64,000 bases of DNA, from the NCBI RefSeq assembly GCF_021018895.1, contig NC_079374.1, forward strand, positions 6,779,212 through 6,843,211, read 5' to 3'. Under the pieces are notes generated by a model. That model was given only the letters and a program-made list of their open reading frames with translations, did no database searches and was not told the origin of the DNA. This DNA comes from Seriola aureovittata (lineage: Eukaryota > Chordata > Actinopteri > Carangiformes > Carangidae). The position numbers and the translations under genes were made by a program. The first letter of the stretch is position 1; every line of letters starts with the position of its first letter. This document shows, piece by piece, positions 54,664 through 63,695 of the stretch.

Positions 54664-56543
54664 TTCAATGGTTACTCTAGGTCTGAAATGAAAGTCTCAC
54701 ATCTCCATCATGTTGACTTTTCAGAAAGTGAGAAGTACAAGCTTAGTTTGAGATGAGTCACGTTGATCAGCTGTTACTGGATAAACTGTGATTTCATTTT
54801 GGGTAGGAATATTCTTCTGACTGATTACATGGCTCAGTTTTCTGCATATATAGTGTGTGTGTTTAAAAACAAATGAACTGGAATTCTGAAAGATAAAACA
54901 GCCAACAACCCTGCACATGTCATGTATACATAATGTACATCTATATAAGTTGGTCCAGCTCTGAGCTGCATTTAACACCTGTTAACTGTGTCGGAACGAG
55001 TGATTCAGATTATGACCGACTTGCTAAATTCAAGCGTGTGTATGTGTTTTGTGCAGACAGCAGCCACAGCAGCAACAGCACTAAAGGAGAGCGGCTGAGC
55101 GCCAAGATGAGGTCACTTCCTGCCTCCAATGAGCCCTACGAGGCCAGCAGCCAAAAAGAACTAGGTGAGGAAAACCTGTTTTCTCTCTGTCTCTCTCTTC
55201 ACCTCTGTCATCTGTGACATGACATGAGCTACATCACACGTTTTTTTGTTTTTTTTTATCTTTGTGTTCTTGAGGTTCACAGTCGTACCAGTTTTCATTC
55301 ACAGGCTGATATGCAAAGTTTCCGACAGCAATACTTTGATTTTTCAATCGGTAATGGACCATAAGAAGACGAACTGTTCTCACACTTCTTAACAGTGACA
55401 ACTAAGATGGTTGCACTTTACCCTAAGACCTTTAAAGTTTATTACAGTCTATAATGTAGTGCTAAGCAGGTATATGTGTAAATATCTCCTTTTTCGGGCA
55501 CCAACTTCTCCTGTGTTTTATTTGAGGTGTTGATCCATAAGAAGATATATTTGTGATTTGAAGAACCAAAAACCATCTCAGTGTAGTTTTACATCTCCTC
55601 TCTCAGGCTTCTCTCTGGAGCTTTTGTAACAACAGGTCGGTGAGCCAATCAGAAGAGAGGAGGCTATGAGCCTCTCTTCTGATTGGCTGACTGTTTTCTG
55701 AGTGATTGAATGAAAATATAGCAGATTTCAGGAAAGCACTCAGAGAAACCAAATCCTGTAAAGTTGGATGGTGGGTCCAGGTGGGCCATACTGCGTGGCA
55801 GTGACTGTGTAGTTCTGACATCACAAAGATACGGAAGTGCTGACAGCTGGTTTTGAGGCTCAGTTTCTGAATACAGGCTGTGTGCATTTCTCTGTGGACT
55901 GAGGCTTTGACACTTTCACAGTATTAATATAGAACCAAGACCTGCTTTATAATAACAAAGACGTGGAAATATCACTTTATACAACATGGGACCTTTAAGA
56001 CTTGTGTTGCAAGACGATACTCTTAGTTAGGATCATAGATTAAGGAGTGACTCATTCCCACTGAAGGAGACAAGTAGCATCTTGAGAAGCTCTGGGACCC
56101 AAAAAAGAAACCAAAAACTACATGTTCTATCTTTTTTTGTTTGTTTTGAGTGATGATGTTTAAATACAAAAAGACTTCTGTGCTTGAGAACATTTTTGAA
56201 TGCAGGACTTTTTCTTGTAACTGAGTGTTTTTATAGCGTGGTATTGCTACTTTTAATTTGAAAACTTCTTCCACTGCTGCTCTTAAGGGCTGCTGTGGAA
56301 AACACGTGTAGAAATGTAAGTGTTTGTAGAAACACTCTCAACTTCTGAGATTGGTCTTTAACATGAAACAGGGCCCAGGACATTTGATAATGAGTAAATC
56401 TTCTGTTCCTCTCCTGTGTAGACGCGTCCTATGTGGACCCACTGGGGCCTCAGATGGAGAGACCAAAGACCGGAGCCAAGAAGCGCATGGAGGATGACGA
56501 CTTTGCAGATGAAGAGCTGGGAGACGACCTGCTGCCGGAGTAG
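36533..56543 (+). CDS. ift88: intraflagellar transport protein 88 (IFT-B core)
   Basis: A TPR-repeat protein of the IFT-B complex needed to build cilia. Constitutive exons: 36533-36613, 36838-36900, 37024-37083, 37744-37797, 38111-38174, 38481-38550, 38955-39045, 39527-39631, 40075-40177, 40591-40937, 41211-41281, 41509-41595, 42305-42404, 44038-44124, 44284-44470, 45326-45434, 45602-45752, 45947-46062, 46540-46592, 46750-46815, 46920-47026, 49706-49778, 55057-55164, 56422-56543. They sum to 2475 nt in one frame, 824 aa (human about 825-833). The start MENVHLALEEDDLYSGYNDY aligns with the conserved N-terminus. A basic, Pro/Thr-rich region follows, then TPR motifs from about 197 to 690, for example AIKFYRMALDQI and NPAALINKGNTVF. 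The C-terminus is acidic (DDFADEELGDDLLPE). The donors after exons 10 (GTGGGT) and 12 (GTTTGT) look weak. Two optional in-frame exons lie in the large intron 49779-55056. Confidence 0.97.
39896..39976 (-). mobile_element. degraded tRNA-like SINE fragment
   Basis: Read on minus, the sequence begins GTGCCCACGTAGCTGAGTGG with an A-box-like TAGCTGAGTGGTTAAGA, and about 45 nt later has a B-box-like GGATCAATCCC, two changes from GGTTCGAATCC. No target duplication or tail was found, so this is an old fragment. It lies in ift88 intron 8 in antisense orientation. Confidence 0.5.
41596..44037 (+). other. ift88: ift88 introns 12 and 13 around exon 42305-42404
   Basis: Intron 12 (41596-42304) and intron 13 (42405-44037) hold no extra exon with good splice sites and family similarity. 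Intron 13 has a T run at 43195-43211 and a (TGG)n run at about 43551-43568. Short open frames here are not conserved in sequence style. Confidence 0.75.
44471..45325 (+). other. ift88: ift88 intron 15
   Basis: 855 bp, AT-rich around 44597-44650 (repeated TATTATA words). No exon or mobile element was recognised. Confidence 0.75.
47027..49705 (+). other. ift88: ift88 intron 21
   Basis: 2.68 kb between the last coiled TPR-tail exon (ending KEIKEQ) and the basic exon RVKSGREGSARGRR. It holds a long (GT)n tract at 48937-49000. Open frames at 47635-48006 and 48520-48720 have no splice signals or family resemblance. Confidence 0.75.
48937..49000. repeat. (GT)n microsatellite
   Basis: About 30 GT units with two GTAT interruptions, in ift88 intron 21. 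Confidence 0.95.
50425..50472 (+). CDS. ift88: candidate ift88 cassette exon A (48 nt, in frame)
   Basis: Bounded by an acceptor (CAATAG) behind a pyrimidine-rich stretch (CCACTTCCTCTCTCCTGTTG) and a donor GTATAC. It is phase 1 at both ends, exactly like the intron it sits in, so inclusion adds 16 codons without a shift: G then ISTPVLTSPKKASVM. The insert would fall between the basic stretch ending GSAGSAG and DSSHSSNS, in the low-complexity segment before the C-terminal tail. The tract has Ser/Thr-Pro dipeptides that could be phosphorylated. Human IFT88, as I recall it, has no such insert. The donor is only fair. Confidence 0.55.
51393..51428. repeat. (AT)n-rich tract
   Basis: Repeated TATATA/ATATAT words with TAATAT interruptions, in ift88 intron 22. 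Confidence 0.85.
51882..51932 (+). CDS. ift88: candidate ift88 cassette exon B (51 nt, in frame)
   Basis: Bounded by a strong acceptor (GCCTAG behind a long pyrimidine tract with CTTCCTCTTTGCTGCCTAG) and a donor GTATGTAAAG. It is phase 1 at both ends, so inclusion adds 17 codons in frame: V then SQSESKQLSPLLDSER. It can be used alone or together with exon A (50425-50472). Ser/Gln/Glu-rich, with one Ser-Pro. No stop appears in the frame set by the flanking exons. Confidence 0.6.
52968..53034. repeat. (GT)n microsatellite
   Basis: About 32 GT units with one TAG interruption near 52981, in ift88 intron 22. Confidence 0.95.
53880..54125 (+). repeat. dispersed teleost repeat
   Basis: Contains GCCCTTGAGCAAGGCATCTA, AACTGCTCCCCTGTGCC, CTGCCCACTGCTCC and, near the end, GGGTTAAATTTCC and GGACAATAAAGGATTTTTCC. 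This order of words is widespread in teleost genomes as a SINE-like or non-autonomous element. Class and ends are uncertain. It lies in ift88 intron 22, in sense orientation, and brings an AATAAA at 54098-54103. Confidence 0.6.
54622..54661. repeat. (AC)n microsatellite
   Basis: About 20 AC units in ift88 intron 22. Confidence 0.95.
55165..56421 (+). other. ift88: ift88 last intron
   Basis: 1.26 kb. The middle (about 55600-55990) is a dispersed repeat containing a perfect 18-bp inverted repeat. No extra exon was seen. Confidence 0.75.
55600..55998. repeat. dispersed repeat with perfect 18-bp internal palindrome
   Basis: AGCCAATCAGAAGAGAGG at 55643-55660 is the exact reverse complement of 55671-55688, with a 10-nt spacer. 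Further right come GTGGGTCCAGGTGGGCC, GTGCATTTCTCTGTGGACTG and ACATGGGACCTTTAAGAC, phrases I recognise from a common teleost dispersed family. Outer ends are approximate. Confidence 0.6.
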
Positions 56544-58537
56544 CTGCCTGACTCTGAATGAACATTTTCTCTTTTGTCACCTTTCGGAAGGCAAGAGCAC
56601 AAAGCTTCACCACAAAACCAAAACATTTTAAACTCAGCTCTTTTTAGCAAAAAAACATAAACGTTACGGGATAAGAGGGTCCAGTGACTGTTATTCCTCT
56701 ACTGTTTACATCAGCGGTCCAGGAGTTGGATGTTTGTACCTCCATCAAATTGGTCAACTTTGCCTCACATCTGAGTCACCTTGCATGAAAAACATATCGG
56801 CGTAGTGCTGATTTTTCAAAGGTCAATAATTATACAAATCCATTTAGCAGAGGAATACCTATCTTCATGGAACAAATGGCGAAACGTTTCACAAGAAGTT
56901 ACAGTGCAGTTTGTAAGTATTTGGACAGATTCGTTGAAGCTCTGTACTCCGGCACAATGAGTCTGAGATGGAACAATTACGATGAGGTTGAAGTGTTGAC
57001 ATTTAACTTTAATTTGAACATGCTTACATTCATTTCTGATGAGGTGTTTAGAAATGATAGACATTTTTGGCCATACATTTCCTCCCAAGACTAAACAGGC
57101 TACGAGCCCTGTGTAGTTCAGCCAGTGTGGATGAGAAGGATCAGGCAAACAAGTTTTGCATTTTTACCTCAACGTCACCTTTTCATTTTAAATCCAGTGT
57201 TGGAGCACAGAGCCAAAAATAGTGAAAAACATATCGCTGTCCTAATATTTTTTTGACTGCGCTGTATGTTTCCATATGTGAGCTTGGTAACCTTCTGGAA
57301 AATCCATCAGCACAGTATAGCAGACTTCATGTGATGTATCAACTGAAAGGGTTATCTTACTTTTTGCATTTTGTACTTTGCAATTCCAAAAAATGTGTAT
57401 TTGTAGTATAATATTTATTTTTTTCTTGTCTATTCATTTGTATGTTGTTTATTATATAATTAAAAGGGAAAATCATTTATTTATTCACTTGTAGAACAAT
57501 GATATTCAGATAAAACACAGACTTACATGATCTAAGATCTAAGAGTACAGAAAACTCACTGACGATCTCAGTTTTCCTGGGCAAGGCAGCACATCAAACT
57601 GGATTTAATACACAGTAAACTGTTCTGAATTAAGTTTATGGCTTTTTATAAGTAGAATTTAATTTAAAGCTTTTGCTTTCCATAAATCTTAATTCACAGA
57701 ACATCATACTAAGTGACAAGGGGGAATGGAAATAAAAAAAGAAACACAAAAATGTGTTTTCCATTTGTTAAATATGATTTCTATCAATTTGTGATTGGAG
57801 TTTAACATTTCTGTTTGACACCAGAGCTGACATAAGAGGTTGGACGTAGCTGGATCCAGTTTATCTTAAAGTGAAGTAGACTGTGTTGTGACGCCAGGAT
57901 CCAGCAGCAGAGCGCACGCAGACAACAAGTCTGGACTTCCCTCTCCAGTCAGGAGCTGCTCCCATGAAGGCAAGGCTCTGTCATTACCGGGGCTAGAGGT
58001 TTAGGACGGGGCTTTATCTAGCACATCAGTGTGACTCAGAGTTGTTCTGGATGCTGGATCACACTGTTCTTGCGCGCGCAAACGCCTCCATCGGATTTTA
58101 CGCACACATCGCTGGAGAGAAGCAACAGGAAAACGCTCTTGGTGGCGTTGTCTCCTCTTAAACAGAGAGCAGCAGGTGCAAAACTCCCAACGCAGTAATA
58201 ATTCCTGATTCTAAAGCATCTATTACTCCTGGCGACCCCGTGGACGTGTGGTGCCAAAATGTTTCCCTGGCGGCGCGCCTGCTCCTCGGTTTCCACGCCA
58301 GGACTGTGGACCGTTTTCCTGCTGCTGGATTTACAGCTTTTCAGCTTCCAACATTTCACTGGACTATAACAGAGGAAACTAACCTGTTCACGCTAAAAAT
58401 CCGCCTCATTAACAAAGGTCACTTGTATTTTGATAACCTACTTGTCATTTATTAAGACAGGCGAGGACAGCGCGCAGGGAAACCTTTTTCAGTAGATACG
58501 CATTTCCGCGCAACACCGCACCGAGAAGCGCACAGAG
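56544..58537 (+). other. ift88 3' UTR, downstream flank and il17d upstream region
   Basis: Starts at the ift88 stop. Candidate poly(A) signals are ATTAAA at 57459-57464 and AATAAA at 57731-57736. A Tc1/mariner-type MITE at 56902-57264 probably lies inside the 3' UTR. From about 58050 the sequence becomes CpG-rich (GCGCGCGCAAACG, CGGCGCGCC), as expected for the il17d promoter and 5' UTR. No further gene was seen. Confidence 0.6.
56900..57266. mobile_element. Tc1/mariner-type MITE with TA target duplication
   Basis: The left end after TA (56900-56901) is CAGTGCAGTTTGTAAGTATT then TGGACAG. The right end, read inward on minus from TA (57265-57266), is CAGCGCAGTCAAAAAAATAT then TAGGACAG. Ends and the TA duplication fit Tc1/mariner. 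The body is about 363 bp with no transposase; a 75-aa open frame inside has no recognisable domain. It lies just downstream of the ift88 stop codon, probably within the 3' UTR. Confidence 0.8.
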
Positions 58538-59652
58538 ATGCCGCGTCGGTTCCGCGTCCTCTTCCTGCTGCTGCTGCACCTGGCTGTGTTTCTGCTGGGC
58601 TGGCCGGCCGAGGCGAGCCGGATACGAAAGAAGGCCACCAGGTCCCGGTCTTGCCTGGACCTGCCGGAGGAGATCTTGGAGCAGATGTTCGGCCGGCTCA
58701 CGGTCGGAGTGATGAGCGCTTTCCATCACGCCCTGGAGCTGGAGCCGCAGGACAAACTGAACCTGACCTGCCCAACCACTGCACGGGCCCCGACCGACAG
58801 CAAGACCCGCCTCCCGGTCAACCTGCTCAGCATCTCCCCCTGGGCCTACAGGTGAGAGCAGGTGGAACATAGTGAATGGTATTTTACATTATGTGTAAGG
58901 CTGTTAGTTTTTTGAGTAGTGATAAAAATCAATTATCTATAGGATACTTAGGCTAAAAGAATGCAAAGTCATCTATTTGCAATAAAAAACTACTTGGATT
59001 TCATTATAAATTAAAAAATAAAATATCCTTGTTTAGATTTATTTTCCAATCATTCAACAAAACTTTCACAGTATGCTATTTTCACGAACATGTTTCCATG
59101 ACTTGTTCACCTGTGGATACTCAAATATGTGTGTTGTTATTATTAATAACAGTCTTCTTAATTTAAAACTTCCAGGTCATTTTGAAAAGCCTCCTCAGCT
59201 TTATGAGTGACGGACCTCAGAAGTCAAAATATCACTTTGTGTTCACATGTGCTTGACCTGTAATTATGGCATCAACGAGCTTAAAAACTACAAACTGCAT
59301 GTGTTGAATTCATCTTATTCATATTTGCAGGATCTCGTACCAGCCGACCAGGTATCCCCGCTACATCCCGGAGGCTTACTGCCTGTGTAAAGGCTGCCTG
59401 ATCGGGCCGTACGGTGAGGAGAGTGACCGGTACCGCAGCACGCCGGTCTACGCTCCCTCTGTGATCCTGAAGAGAACGGGCTCCTGCATCGGCGGCCGCC
59501 ACTCCTACACGGAGATCTACGTCTCCGTGGCCGTGGGATGCACCTGTGTGCCGCTGCTGGAGAAAGAGCGCGACGGCCGCAACAGCAACCAGAGCCTGGA
59601 GAGAGCAGAGCCCAAAGCCGGACGGCTCAGGTCTGCACGCAAGAAAGTGTGA
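58538..59652 (+). CDS. il17d: interleukin-17D
   Basis: A secreted cytokine of the IL-17 family. Two coding exons: 58538-58851 and 59331-59652 (donor GTGAGA, acceptor TTGCAG), joined inside an Arg codon of the conserved SPWAYRISY block. 211 aa; human IL17D is 202. Seen: signal peptide with hydrophobic core at about 7-21, then a basic mature start. IL-17D landmarks follow: PEEILEQMFGRL, SAFHHALEL, the YPRYIPEAYCLCKGC block, and VGCTCVP. Cysteines are at 39, 78, 122, 124, 127, 157, 175 and 177. N-glycosylation sequons are NLT (75) and NQS (191). The C-terminus is basic (RLRSARKKV), unlike the human tail. The start is the first ATG before a clear signal sequence. It lies between ift88 and eef1akmt1, as in mammals. 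Confidence 0.95.
58852..59330 (+). other. il17d: il17d intron 1
   Basis: 479 bp, AT-rich, GT-AG ends, nothing else recognised. Confidence 0.9.
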
Positions 59653-61830
59653 AGGAAGCAGAGCTGTTGGACTCCAGATGAGTTTTTCTACACCGGCTCC
59701 AGTTTGTTGGTTTATTTTTCTTCCACTGGCACAAAAAAATGTAAAATAATGTAGATGTAATGATAATACTGCAAAGCAGAAACACCTGTAACAGTCCCTG
59801 AACCGGAGCACACTGAATATTTTGGATAAGAGAAGATTTGATTTACATCCTGTTTACTGTTGATCCTTGATAAACTCCTGAAATGTTTTTACATCTGGAA
59901 AGAAACGGAGACATTATTTAATCCACATTCATTCCTGCCTTGAGTTGACCTGACTTCGGACTGAAACTTGGAGGAGACCTGGACTTGACAAAGATGTCCT
60001 GATACATTAAGTACAGCAAACTCAATCTGCACCTGTTGTATTGGCTGGACTGGAGAGAATAGGCCTAAAAGGCCTCTGAAGTACAATGTGAGAGTTGGTT
60101 CAGCCAAAGTACAGAAAATACACATCTGGTATGGAGTCGTGCAGATCATTTTGTGTTGATTTGTGCAGGTTTGAAGAAATTCACCTGTGACATTTCTGCA
60201 CCACAAACAAAACGGCATTTGGGTGGAGGCAGAAATCTGATCAAAACCTTTGCCCATTAAATCAGAACTAGCTGTATGTAAATGAGAATACTTTTATTTG
60301 TAAATTGGGTGGTCCAACAATTAAATTAAACACAAATATTGACAGATGGAATAAAATTCCTCATTATCGTCAATGATCTGATCAATGCTGCCACCTACTG
60401 AAAAAAAACTGCACCAGGAGAAACCGGAAACACTGACACACTTTTCACAAAGCTTCCATTCATTCATTAAAACAACAAATATTCAAGATGATTGCATCTG
60501 TCATTTTAAATTCAGATGTCAATTCAGTCATTCTTATGAACTGGGACTAAACGTGTCGTGCACATAAACAGTTGTATTTCGACGTGAAACTAAAATAATC
60601 TAAAACCAGCATGTCCACAACCTAATTTCATAATTTAAAAACAAAAGCCAGTTGGCTGCTGATCTTAAAGAAGATTTTGTTCTATTATAACATAATCACT
60701 TATTTCAATCTAAACATTGACCTTTACTTAAATTAATATTATTTTGTCTCTCAGTCTATATTCAATTCATTCCAATTAAAACCGCTTTTGTCCCATTTCT
60801 CCAGAATCACTGGATTAATTTAGCAGCTGTTGGTGACATTTCTGGACATTGAGTTCCTCGGTTTGCAGAGAGGAAGTTTCTCTCAAAGCAACTGCACAAC
60901 AAAGAATTTAGCACTTGTTTGTTTCCCAGTTTCATTTTTGCATTTTCAGGATTTTTGTTGAACAGCAGTGATTCCCTCAGCCGGCGTCATCATCATCACA
61001 TCATTACACTGGTTAAGAAAATAAACGTCTACGATTATCTTTTCACTTTTTTAAATGTATTCTTCTTTCTTCTTGTTAATCACTGAACGGTTGGTGCTTC
61101 TCTCCTCTGATGAGAAATCAACTGACACATGTAATAAGGTTCAGTCTCTGCAGGGGCAAGGAGCTGGAAAGTTTCTTTTTCTTCTCCCTCCATTTCTTTG
61201 GACGCACACTCTCAACACATCTCCTTCGATTCTCATGAGCTGTCTGTTGGTCGTTCGTTCCACTTGGTAGTGATGCTAATTTATTTACTGGGTGGGAGGA
61301 GAGACGGATCACACCTGAACCAAGTCACACATGATTTCTGCCAGTTCAGTGAAAGGAATAACCAGGAGTCGTGCCCAAGGTATCATGGGGTTTTACTGTA
61401 TAATCAAAATGTCTGAGAGTAGTGAAACATGCCTCTCACAAGTTCCCAGAGCCCGAGGTGACGTCTTCAAATTGCTCCCAAAACAGAGATATTTAATTTG
61501 CAATGAAATAAAACAGAAAAGCAGCAAAATCTCACATTAGAGAAGCTGAAAGCACTAAATATTTAGCATTTTTGCTTAATTACAGACTTATAGTGCTCTA
61601 TTAACCAAAATTGATGTCCATTAATTTTCCATGGATTGAAACGGCAGCATGTTATTAAATTAAGGGCCAGTAAACAAGCTGTATTTGAGTCAAGAGACTT
61701 TCTCCCTCCACAAGTTCAAGTTCATTTGTAACTGTTGAGCGTTTACCACAGCTGTAAAATGTCATGTGTGATGTCCTCGCTCCATCAGGGTGCTGCTGCT
61801 CCTGCTCTGATCAGACGGAGGTTCAGCTCC
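59653..61830. other. convergent 3' regions of il17d (+) and eef1akmt1 (-)
   Basis: No coding gene was found. il17d poly(A) candidates on plus: ATTAAA at 60325-60330 and AATAAA at 60350-60355, about 700 bp past the stop. eef1akmt1 poly(A) candidate on minus: AATAAA at 61280-61285, about 550 bp past its stop. The interval between them looks single-copy and AT-rich. Confidence 0.6.
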
Positions 61831-63213
61831 TCAGCAGGACAGCAGGCGAGACGGGTAGTTGACGAAACAGCGGAACTCATTGGACAAGTTTCTGTTGTGT
61901 TTCGGCAGGAAGCTGCACTTCTTTACATCCAGGAGCTCTGTGGCCAGCTTCTCCATGATGGCTCCTGCAGAACAGACGGGACACAAACACCTGATGTAAA
62001 AATGCTGCTCAAATAACAGGAAGTAAGTCGTAGCTTAATATTAGGACATTTTAAACATTTACTAATGCAAAGTATTTTTAATTATTATATTGTCATTCAT
62101 TGTCCTTTCATACAACACTTCTGATTTACTGGCAGGTGTCAGATAAATAGATAATAAATAAACAAATAAAATAACAGAACACCTGAAACATAAGGGAATT
62201 AGAGATCAGTTTCTATATTGGTACCAGAGACTGTTCAGAATATAAAGATGGACGACATGACAGCTCCCCAAAAAGTGAAGCTAAAACGTCCAGATCGCCC
62301 CCTGGTGGCTGGCTGCAGTACATTCTTCTGATAAGTTTGGTTTTAATTAATTATCTGATGCTATAAAGAGGAGATGTGACATTATGATTGACAGCTGTGA
62401 TTGACTCATGATTGGCTCAGGTGGATGTATGGGTGGGACCTTGATGACTGCACAGACTCTGGCTCAAACTTGGTCTTTAGAAATCGTACTAGTGCAACAA
62501 AAAAAAGCAAAATATAAGATGAGTGGTATGGAAATTTTAACTTGCATGTTCCTATATTTAATGACATTTTATAGACAAATGGTTAATCAAGAAAATAACG
62601 ACGTTACAGCCCTGGTTGCAACTCTGGAAACAGATAAATCTTTTGTGTCATGCAGCGGATGGAATATATCTTTCAGGATTCTGGAAATACATCCAAAACT
62701 GTAGTAAATGTTGTGAAAACGACAGTTGTGAAGAGACCACCAGGTATTTCTCTGTCAGAACAACAGATGCTGATCTCTGTGACTGGATAAATTAATGACA
62801 CATGAGAGGCAAAGACTGGAGTCATGTGCCAACACCAGAGCCGTTCCTCCTCTCACCTGTGCACAGCAGCACTTTGCCTTTACTCAGGTGCTTGATGGTT
62901 TTGGCCACCTTGCTCAGACACTCCTCGGACAGGTAGGGTGGGTCGGCGAGGACGATGTCAAAGCTCTGAGGAGCCACGTTGGCGGGAAAAGACAGCGGCT
63001 CGTTGTAGTCGTAGAAAATGAAGTCGTCTCCGTAAGCGGCGAAGCGGCGGTCGTACTCCAACACGACAGCAGACACCCGGTCTGAACCGTCCACCACACC
63101 CTGCTTCAACTTCTGGTACACACTGGGCGCACTCACACACGCTATCCTGGGAGTCAAAACAAACATTAAAGCACTTAAAAGCAGTTGTGGAAGAAGCACT
63201 CAGATCTTTCTTT

Positions 63214-63258
<45 letters not shown>

Positions 63259-63357
63259 TTTTACCTGCCTCCCTCTCCAGCTTCACGTATGACCTCCTCT
63301 GCTAACTGCGTTGCTGTTTCATCACTGTACCAGAACTGACTCATCCGCTGGTACGTA

Positions 63358-63402
<45 letters not shown>

Positions 63403-63695
63403 CGTGTTAGTCTGTTGCTACTGCACATAATGACAACATTACATTTACCAGTAATACAATATATCCTCTCCTTTTTACTTCATCACTAGAGACACACACA
63501 TGCAGAATCAGCTTTTCTGTCATCTTGTCCTAAATCCATTAAACTCACCCAGTCCTCCTCCACTGCTCCCACAGCAAACTGGTCTGACGGGGTCGTGCTG
63601 TGAGCCGGACCGGTGCTGGTCTCCTTGTAAAACTCCTGCAGGGCGGCCAGAGTGTGAGCTGACAGTGTGGGAACGTCGTCGTCACTGTCGCTCAT
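61831..63695 (-). CDS. eef1akmt1: eEF1A lysine methyltransferase 1 (N6AMT2)
   Basis: An S-adenosylmethionine-dependent methyltransferase of the seven-beta-strand class that methylates a lysine of translation elongation factor eEF1A (K79 in human). Four coding exons on minus: 63695-63549, 63347-63265, 63146-62857, 61964-61831, all GT-AG and in phase, giving 217 aa (human 214). Seen: the acidic start [20 protein letters not shown], then [44 protein letters not shown], and the catalytic-type motif ADPPY (144-148) followed by LSEECL. The tail [16 protein letters not shown] is conserved. The start ATG is chosen because it matches the family; the frame stays open upstream through a Ser/Pro run but has no ATG. 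Formerly misnamed as an adenine DNA methyltransferase because of the DPPY motif. Exon 2 sits between complementary dinucleotide repeats. Confidence 0.96.
61965..62856 (-). other. eef1akmt1: eef1akmt1 intron 3
   Basis: 892 bp. About 62250-62480 resembles a dispersed teleost repeat (GCCCCCTGGTGGCTGGCTGC, GATTGGCTCAGGTGGATGTA, GACTCTGGCTCAAACTT). The plus-strand open frame at 62408-62704 lies over it and is not a gene. Confidence 0.75.
62250..62480 (+). repeat. dispersed teleost repeat
   Basis: Phrases GATCGCCCCCTGGTGGCTGG, TTGGCTCAGGTGGATGTATG, GGTGGGACC and GCACAGACTCTGGCTCAAA occur in this order, as in a repeat I recognise from many fish loci. Ends and class are not defined. It lies in eef1akmt1 intron 3, antisense to the gene. 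Confidence 0.5.
63219..63257. repeat. (GT)n microsatellite next to eef1akmt1 exon 2 donor
   Basis: About 19 GT units on plus. On the eef1akmt1 strand it is (AC)n beginning about 8 nt after the exon 2 donor (exon end 63265). Confidence 0.95.
63361..63402. repeat. (AC)n microsatellite next to eef1akmt1 exon 2 acceptor
   Basis: About 20 AC units on plus. On the eef1akmt1 strand it is (GT)n followed by ACGTACGTACCAG and the exon starting at 63347, so it occupies the position of the polypyrimidine tract. Confidence 0.95.

Larger units (their letters stand above)
49779..55056 (+). other. ift88: ift88 intron 22 (5.3 kb)
   Basis: The largest ift88 intron, with phase 1 at both ends. Two candidate symmetric cassette exons lie at 50425-50472 and 51882-51932 (listed separately). 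It also holds an (AT)n tract at about 51393-51428, (GT)n 52968-53034, a dispersed repeat about 53880-54125 and (AC)n 54622-54661. No other gene was seen. Confidence 0.8.

Noticed and set aside
58445..58870. A 141-aa minus-strand open frame antisense to il17d exon 1
   Set aside because: Shadow of GC-rich il17d coding sequence; the plus frame carries the signal peptide and IL-17D motifs.
59281..59811. A 176-aa minus-strand open frame antisense to il17d exon 2
   Set aside because: Antisense shadow; the sense frame carries all conserved IL-17 cysteines and the splice junction.
62408..62704. A 98-aa plus-strand open frame
   Set aside because: Begins inside a dispersed repeat in eef1akmt1 intron 3 and has no recognisable domain.
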